The position numbers were made by a program, and so were the translations under genes. Below, in pieces: positions 57,901 to 64,000 of a stretch of 64,000 nt of DNA. Source of the stretch: Setomelanomma holmii (lineage: Eukaryota > Ascomycota > Dothideomycetes > Pleosporales > Phaeosphaeriaceae); NCBI GenBank assembly GCA_010015745.1, contig ML978214.1, positions 142,001 through 206,000 of the forward strand, written 5' to 3'. Below the pieces are notes generated by a model that was not told where the DNA came from, searched no databases, and saw only the letters and a list, made by a program, of their open reading frames with translations. The number at the start of each line of letters is the position of its first letter. The first letter of the stretch is position 1.

Positions 57901-58613
57901 GCAAAGATTCATCCGTATTCGACATCGTACGGCGCCTTCTCACTTCGTGCCAGGTATTCCTTGCGACATTCCAGAAATTGGCATGACAAAGAGCGGGGCG
58001 CGGAACCCCACGTTCTGAGGCGTCTCAAACGACTTTCTCTGATTGGTCCGGCGACGTCCACCGTGTAGCGAGAGTTGTGTCCATGTTTGAACACTTCACG
58101 GGCTGCGGTCATGTTTACCGGTCTAACAGCATCAGCGGGATCTAATGAGCAAGCGTCTCCCGTCTCGCAAACGGTCGGCAGAATGGACCATTGTGCCTTG
58201 CTGCGCATGCTCTAGGCTCTACGCATCGTTCGCGGCTTTATACCGAGCACATGGGTTGAGCATCGTGCGACTCACAGGGACTCTGAAGTGCTCGCGAAAC
58301 TTGGGTGCAATCCCCATTTTCGACCGCCCTTGGTATGACGGCGACGCTTGCGCGTTATCAGTAGTCTGGCATCATGATCGACAGCAGTCCAGAACAACAC
58401 TTTTTTGTCCCATCTAGACCACGAGTCGCAACCTATATTGTCGGTATAAGGTCCCATACCTTAGTGCCCGCCCGCACGACGCCGGACATCAGTTCTTTCG
58501 AATCCGCTTGCTACTCCTTATCATATGCTAGGAACCACTGGGCTATAGCAGTCTGAACTTCTCTACCACGCAACTTGCTTCTTAGCATACCTAGTCATCA
58601 AAGGTCTCTGCTC
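54951..58613. other. 3.7-kb gene-poor region
   Basis: No gene is supported. Frames of 60-110 codons occur on both strands. A reverse-strand stretch around 57030-57170 (LDTKPIAAAAGLHRHADLL) faintly resembles an ankyrin repeat, and 57270-57500 has an open but unassigned frame. These might be relics. The last few hundred bases are the promoter of the bZIP gene. Confidence 0.4.
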
Positions 58614-59624
58614 ATGTCGACCGATCTGCTCACTATGCAGTCCTTTCCCAGGGCTCGCTACCACGAACCTGAGTTGGACGTAAAAATGGCGTCCGAGATA
58701 TCCAGTCTCTACAACACCCAAGACAGTTGGATGTTCTCCCCGCGCGGCAATGAGGCGTGCACGACCACATCGAACTATATGCGCCTTTCTATGCCGCAGG
58801 TGTCCACGAACGGTGTACCTTTCGAGCATAGGCTGGATTATGGGCATGAGAACCCACAGCATGAGAAAAGCAGAGCGCCTCAAGAAGAATATAGATTGTC
58901 GCGTCCACTCTCGGACCTCGGCGTCAAACCAAGTTACAGCACAAGCAGCACCAACACAAACACTACGCCTTCTACGTTTAGCACGACCCGTCCCCGCGCG
59001 CGGCCTTCTATGTTCACTGCAATGAATGCCCTCTCGCACCCTCAAGACACAGCAACAGTCTCTCCATTACAAACACATTTCGACCCAGAGGCGGTCTCCC
59101 CAAAGTCGGAAGGCAGTTCCTCGCAAGAAAGAATGCCTCACCTAGCCCTTGCAACAGATTTTATAGAATACAACGCCAATGATCAACAACTCCCTCCCAG
59201 ACATCGCTCGGACAGCTCACAAACGAGTCCTGATGATTACTCCCCCACTCGAACACATTCGGGCACAGGACGGAGACGGAGGTCAGAATTCGCAGAGGTC
59301 GGTTCGGCAAGGGCTGTTTATCTCGAGAAGAATCGCAAGGCCGCGAGTAAATGCAGAAGCAAGCAAAAGAGGCAACAAGAGGATCTTGTTGAAGAGGCTC
59401 GAGATGTGGAGCGCAGAAATCGTGCCCTGAAGGCAGAGGTCGAATTGCTCAAGGGGGGCATGCGAGAGTTGATGGATATTGTCGGCCAGCATACTCACTG
59501 TTCAGACTCCCGGCTCAAGCTATATGTGCAGCGAGAGGCTGATCGGCTAGCTACTGGATGTGTCCGACCGCCATTGCACGTGCAACCGTCCGAAAGCTCC
59601 TTGTCGCCGCCTAATTTTCTTTAG
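58614..59624 (+). CDS. bZIP transcription factor, ATF/CREB (AtfA/AtfB-like) type
   Basis: A single exon of 336 residues. The first 215 residues are Ser/Thr/Pro/Asn-rich and probably disordered. The basic region YLEKNRKAASKCRSKQKRQQ (about 236-255) carries the invariant N..AA.KCR contact residues. A leucine zipper follows (EDLVEEARDVERRNRALKAE, then VELLK), then the family tail with HTHCSDSRLKLYV typical of fungal ATF factors downstream of the Sak1/Hog1 stress kinase. It binds CRE-like sites in the nucleus and would control stress, conidiation or secondary metabolism genes. It ends only about 15 bases before the AT-rich region. The start at 58614 is the first ATG in frame. Confidence 0.9.
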   Translation: MSTDLLTMQSFPRARYHEPELDVKMASEISSLYNTQDSWMFSPRGNEACTTTSNYMRLSMPQVSTNGVPFEHRLDYGHENPQHEKSRAPQEEYRLSRPLSDLGVKPSYSTSSTNTNTTPSTFSTTRPRARPSMFTAMNALSHPQDTATVSPLQTHFDPEAVSPKSEGSSSQERMPHLALATDFIEYNANDQQLPPRHRSDSSQTSPDDYSPTRTHSGTGRRRRSEFAEVGSARAVYLEKNRKAASKCRSKQKRQQEDLVEEARDVERRNRALKAEVELLKGGMRELMDIVGQHTHCSDSRLKLYVQREADRLATGCVRPPLHVQPSESSLSPPNFL

Positions 59625-59895
59625 ATTCAAATAGCTTTTTTTACACCTCTAACAAATAATTAACGTACTACACGAGCGAGTTAGTTACACAGGCGAGTTA
59701 GTCGCTCTACTAAGACTCTACTAAACTCTACTGTCTTACATAGTATAACTTATTCTACTACTAAGTTACTTAATCTACTAAGCTACCTAAAATATACTAA
59801 GTCTCTACTATCTACTATCTATTGTTTATGCCTTAACTACTAAACGCAATATTACTTAAATATAAAGGCAGACTTTAGCTTACTCTTTAAGTCTA

Positions 59896-60124
59896 TTATT
59901 CTAGACAATTTCGAAGCTACTAGACTACTACTAAGACCTTTAACGTTAAACGCTAGACCTTTAATCAACGCGTTAAAGAAGTAACTTTTTGCGCTAATAC
60001 TATTTTAAATAGTCTCAAGCTTACGCGCACTAAAGAGCAAATAATTATCTAAGATATTCTTAACCTTAATTCGCGAGAGTTTGCACTCTAGTTATGCGAA
60101 GTAGTAGATATTAGACTAGTAAAT
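59896..60124 (+). pseudogene. pogo-type transposase N-terminal relic
   Basis: One plus-strand frame with several TAG/TAA stops reads TTTKTFNVKR, TFNQRVKEVTFCANT, LKLTRTKEQIII and LNLNSREF, the psq/CENP-B-type DNA-binding region of fungal pogo transposases. No DDE domain follows in the expected place. The miniature LTR element lies about 60 bp downstream. Confidence 0.6.
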
Positions 60125-60185
60125 AGATAGAGATTAGATTAAGACTAAGTTGTATTATATAAGACTCTAATCTAACCTTAACTTC

Positions 60186-60768
60186 TGTGACGAGTATATA
60201 TGCTATCCTACGCCCAGTATGCCTATTCGGCACACTGTACCTTTTTGGTAGCTCTTGGTCAAGTGGCGTAGGGCTTGATCGTGACAAAGTGTGCCGAATA
60301 CAGCCTAAGTGCGTAAGTTCGAGTACCTCATAGCCCTCAGGTCAGCCAATTTGTGCATCACACTGTGCGTGTGTGCGCAGATTGAAGCATGAGGCTAGCC
60401 TCTTTAGGCGCCATGCTGTTGCTGCTGGGGGGTCTAGCATGTGTACGTCATACTCTTATCGCTACGGCGATTGAGCACTGTGTGCAACGTCCTGGTGTGC
60501 CTTCGAGGAGGCGCCGGTGGGTACCTGTTGAGGCGGAGTACCTGTACGTTACACGTACGCCTGTAGCGTTGTCACGAGCTTGCTGAAGAGTCTTGGCACG
60601 TACAGAGCCTCGCTTAACTACCTACCTATGCGCAGTCCTCAGGACGAGGCCTAGGAAAGGGAGATAATGTGACGAGTATATATGCTATCCTACTCCTAGT
60701 ATGCCTATTCGGCACACTGTACCTTTTTGGTAGCTCTTGGTCAAGTGGCGTAGGGCTTGATCGTGACA
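60186..60768 (+). mobile_element. Miniature LTR element (TRIM-like), 583 bp, 101-bp LTRs
   Basis: Two direct repeats, 60186-60286 and 60668-60768, differ at only two or so positions. Each starts TGTGACGAG and ends GTGACA (TG..CA). The whole is flanked by ACTTC on both sides (60181-60185 and 60769-60773), a 5-bp target duplication. A purine tract (AGGAAAGGGAGATAA) directly precedes the right LTR. One base after the left LTR, AGTGTGCCGAATA (60288-60300) is perfectly complementary to TATTCGGCACACT inside the LTR (60224-60236), which could serve as a self-priming site. The 380-bp interior has no gag or pol. A 65-codon frame (60389-60586) is probably meaningless. Confidence 0.82.
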
Positions 60769-60922
60769 ACTTCTATCTATTATTTTCCACTAGTAATAGA
60801 TAAAGATTAAGATTAGATTACATAGACTCTAGATTATAGTTAGATCGTATAGACTTAGACTACCTCTAGATAGTATAGACTCTACTAGATTTATAGACTA
60901 ATAGATTACTTTATTATAGCTA

Positions 60923-62539
60923 ACGTGTTTCCCAAGCGAGTCGGCCACTGTTCCCCACCAACACGCCTGCGCAGCGACAACACGTCATGTCTCAACAACG
61001 CAACGCGCAAAGTCATATAACAAAGGAGATGTATACATTGCTATTGCTGATATTAAATTAAAGCAAATATAAAGCATTAGACGCGCTGCAGATTTCTACA
61101 ACATCCTCTAAACAACAATCAAAGACTGACGCGCTAGAAAACGCCTGCGAAGCGATTGTGAACTGAACTTAAAGCGCCCTACAAAGCTAGAAGAGGAGGT
61201 AGTTCTACAGCGTGTACTTGACGCAAGTCTACGTAGCGTACTGCTAACGAAGCCTCTTGTACGAGATATGGCTGATAAATTGCTGCAAGAGCAGGGTGGG
61301 AAGCCTGTTAGCAAGCACTAGGTTGACAACTTTGTTAAGCGTAAACCTAAGCTCAAGAAGCGCTACAGCAGTCTGTATGATCGCCAGTGAGCTGCCTGCG
61401 AAGACCCAGCGCTTATCTAGCCCTAGTTTAAGCTTGTTTAATTAATGAAGGCGAAGTATAGTATTGTAGATGAGGATACCTAGAACTTTAATAAGTCAGG
61501 CTTTCTAATAGGCAAGATCACGTCTAAGCTTATAATAACAGGCTTAGAGAAACCAAGGAAAGCGAAGAAACTACAGCCTGGCGATCGCAAGTAGGTTACT
61601 CTAGTACAAGGCGTTAGGGTAACAAGGAACCCTTCATCATCTTTGCAGGCAAGGTTCTTATCTCTACCTGGTTTGAGCTGGGTATACCACGCGACTGGGT
61701 TATCTAAGTTAGCCCAAATGGCTGGACGAGCAATAATCTAGCACTTGCCTAGCTTAAACACTTCAATACGCATACAAAGCCTGTAGGAGCGTATAGATTG
61801 CTTATTATTGACAGCCACAAGAGCTATTGCTCGCTCAATTTCGAGGAGTACTGCAAGGAGAGCAAGATTATTACTCTCTGTATGCTGCCTCACTCATCGC
61901 ACTTACTACAACCTCTTGGCGTTACTTGCTTTTTGCTGTTGAAGCGCAGTTATAGCGACAGCATATCAGCCTTAGCGCGCAACTATATCTACCATATCAG
62001 CAAAGAACCCTTTCTACCAGCCTTCAAAGCTGCCTACGAGCTGACGTTAACTAAGGAGAACGCTTCGCAGGATTTAGAGGCGCTAGACTAGTCCTATTTA
62101 ACCTAGAAGTAGTGCTATCTAAGCTTGACGTGAGGTTACGCACGCCAACACCACCACAATAGGACAACGTCGCTTAGGAGGCAAAAACACTGCGCAACGC
62201 CCGCAAAGTAGAGGCGCAATTAACACTTATTTAACAGAGAATGCAAAGGCGCCTAGGTTCCTCTGCAAGTTCTTTAGATAAACAAGTTAGGCAGCTAGGC
62301 AAAGGCGCTTAGCAGATAGCACATAATATAGTGTTGCTACAGGAAGAACAGGCGCGTATGTAAAGCGCTATTGAAGAGCTTATAAAGGATGCAGATAATA
62401 GCGAAGATTCTGAAGTATAATCTACTGTAGTATACAGTACAGAATACTGTTGTGATTTTGCGCAGCGTCGCCGCGCAGGCGTGTTGGTGGGGAACAGTGG
62501 CCGGCTCGCTTGGGTGGCCGACTCGCATGGGAAACACGC
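60923..62539 (+). mobile_element. pogo-type DNA transposon, RIP-damaged
   Basis: The ends, each next to TA (60921-60922, 62540-62541), share more than 50 bases: GTGTTTCCCAAGCGAGTCGG on the left and GTGTTTCCCATGCGAGTCGG on the right. Both then run into CACTGTTCCCCACCAACACG. The right end has an extra tandem copy of the 17-base unit CCCAAGCGAGCCGGCCA. The interior (about 61100-62420) encodes a plus-strand transposase relic: EEEVVLQRVLDASLRSVLL, NFVKRKPKLKKRYSSLYDRQ, KAKYSIVDEDT*NFNKSGF, LQPGDRK*VTLVQGV, RLLIIDSHKSY and ITLCMLPHSSHLLQPLG. Stops mostly replace expected Trp codons. The longest open piece is 61798-62091. Confidence 0.8.
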
Positions 62540-62541
62540 TA

Positions 62542-63099
62542 CGTTACGTATCTTTATTTTTGCTACTATTAAACAAGAAGCTAGTGTACGTTATGCTCGT
62601 ATTATATTCAGAAGATACGTCTGTATTCTTTCTGCACGTTCGCGCGTTGTGCCTAGTTGCGCTACAGTTTCTACAGCGCCGTAGAGCTATTTAGGCTCTT
62701 TCTTAATTACTACTACTACGAGTCTTCTTTAATCGCTAAGGCGCTATAGACGCCTTAGTAACTACCTGCGCTACTGTAGTTCTATACTCTATAGTACTAC
62801 CTTACTAAATCTGCTTTCTTTTACGCAATTTTCTTTTATTTATTACTACTAATTACTCTTTAAGCTTAGCATTCTAGGCTACTTAAAGTGCGTTTTAGTG
62901 TAGTATTAGCTCACTACCTTTTATAAGCTAAGAGAAGCTAGTCTAAGCTGTGACAGGCAATTAAGTAAAAGAGTTACTTACTAGCCTTAATTAGGATCTA
63001 AACTTGTAGGTATTACCAAGAGTCTTTAACTACTATAGCGTCTTCTGTAGTAGAGGTACTAGAGTACGCAGCTATACTTCAAGGCAATCTAACACTACC
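62542..63099. other. AT-rich spacer between two pogo relics
   Basis: TA-rich degenerate sequence, probably the 3' end and terminal repeat of the reverse-strand pogo relic. I cannot identify its terminal repeat. Confidence 0.4.
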
Positions 63100-64000
63100 T
63101 ACGCATTAATAGAGACTAGTTCTGCTACTTTAAAGGTCTTTTAATAGTTCTTCTTAGTAAACACGTTAAAAAACGCGTCTTTGAAGGCTAGAAGAAAGCC
63201 TTTCTTGTTAATGTAGAAGACGCGTTAGCGTGCTAAGTATCGAACGCGTTAGAAGTACTTGCACTTTAATAGCGAGAAGCAGACTATATCAAGAGGCTAG
63301 AGAATGTGCGATAAGTAAGCTAGCATGCAGAGAGTAAGAATCTTGTGTTTAAGGTAGTAGTTCTTGCAATCCTAGTCAAGATATCTTTTATAGCTGTCTA
63401 AAATAAGCAGCCTGTACCTCTCTACCTAGCGCGCCTTTGTATACGCGTTAAAGTGCTTTAACTACTTAAGACTAAGCGCGTTGTTTGTCCAGCTATTCTT
63501 AGAGACTAAGAGCTTCTAATTGTACAGTATATCTACCTTCTTATACTACGCAGAGGTGTAGACGCGTTCTTTGTAGATAAATAAATAACAGAGTTATATA
63601 CCTAGTAGCGCAGATACTCTACATAACTGTAACCTACTCGCGATCTTCTAGCTAGATAAGCTTAGGTTGAGTGCGTCTCTCTGCGCCTGTAACTACCTTT
63701 ATTAAGCTAATAACGCCTATCTAGAAGCTAGTCTCGTTAAAGTTGTAGACGTTGTTGTCATAGACGCTGTACTTAGCTTTAGTCTCCTCTACTAGCTTAA
63801 ACTACGTGCTAATTATCTTATAATCTTTCTGCAGTATTCTCTGCCTATTCTTTGCTTGGTTAAACGCTATTTTGAGCTTGGTTAAGCGCGTTACAAAGCG
63901 CTTAGCCTAGTGCTTACCTACGGGCTCTTCTCTACGTACACCTAGCGGTTTATTAGCTATATCTACTACCTCGCACAACTAGAGCGCAAAATCTCGCGAA
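63100..64000 (-). pseudogene. pogo-type transposase relic (continues past the window)
   Basis: The reverse strand reads AKRFVTRLTKLKIAFNQAKN, FKLVEETKAKYSVYDNNVYN, YNFNETSF*IG (63721-63750), LEDRE*VTVM*SI, LLILDSYKRY (about 63380-63410), LTLCMLAYLSHIL*PLDIVC and KGFLLAFKDAFF. Many TAG stops stand where Trp is expected (ST*FKL, SF*IG, RE*VT). This is a third, strongly RIP-damaged pogo copy in the opposite orientation. It is truncated by the window edge at its N-terminal side. Confidence 0.7.

Larger units (their letters stand above)
59640..64000. repeat. AT-rich, RIP-degraded transposon block
   Basis: From just after the bZIP stop to the window end the DNA is dominated by TA-rich words (ctacta, taacta, tagact), with stops in every frame. 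At least three pogo-type transposase relics and one miniature LTR element are embedded. The base composition and Trp-to-TAG changes are as expected from RIP. Only the miniature LTR element (60186-60768) keeps ordinary composition, suggesting later insertion. Confidence 0.85.

Noticed and set aside
60389..60586. 65-codon frame inside the miniature LTR element beginning with a hydrophobic stretch
   Set aside because: The element has no room for gag or pol, and the frame shows no retrotransposon motif. Probably chance.
1..64000. tRNA, rRNA or CRISPR features
   Set aside because: I looked for tRNA box B (GGTTCGANNCC), rRNA-like blocks and spaced direct repeats and found none that I can support.

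Overview
The window looks like chromosomal DNA from a filamentous ascomycete (Pezizomycotina). A Dothideomycete is my best guess, but this is inference. The evidence is many short introns of about 47-72 nt with GT..AG ends and CTRAC-like branch points, HET-domain genes, Zn2Cys6 regulators, a GH7 cellulase, and transposons carrying C-to-T and G-to-A damage typical of repeat-induced point mutation (RIP).

Layout. 1-291: start of a Jen1-like carboxylate transporter running off the left edge. 1201-1497: a small hAT-type MITE with an 8-bp target duplication. 1774-6237: a SulP permease of the vacuolar Vsb1 type, divergent from saccharopine dehydrogenase LYS1. 6896-16629: an accessory stretch with a broken HET gene, a secreted orphan protein, a broken Hsp70-like gene, an MDR oxidoreductase and a second HET gene with an internal stop. 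16936-29353: a conserved nuclear-type protein, a small basic protein, a GH7 endoglucanase, an ankyrin relic, a PTEN phosphatase and a large AAA ATPase. 31586-35090: a composite transposon in which a pogo-type transposase, split by a solo LTR, is fused to a hAT transposase, all between pogo-type terminal repeats flanked by TA. 36614-44574: two Zn2Cys6 regulators, a small predicted N-myristoylated protein and a sugar transporter. 45602-53551: a housekeeping block with a mitochondrial PPR protein, CDP-diacylglycerol synthase, the ATRIP/Rad26 checkpoint protein and a cysteine-rich membrane protein. 54028-54950: a frameshifted NmrA-like gene. 58614-59624: an ATF-type bZIP factor. From about 59640 to the end the DNA becomes very AT-rich and contains only RIP-damaged pogo copies and a miniature LTR element.

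The housekeeping genes (LYS1, PTEN, CDS1, ATRIP, PPR) are intact and look constitutive. The accessory genes are mainly transport, secretion and self/non-self recognition genes, several of them decayed. I saw no tRNA, rRNA, CRISPR array or secondary-metabolite core enzyme. Intron positions were chosen by eye from splice signals and protein continuity and have not been tested against transcripts.
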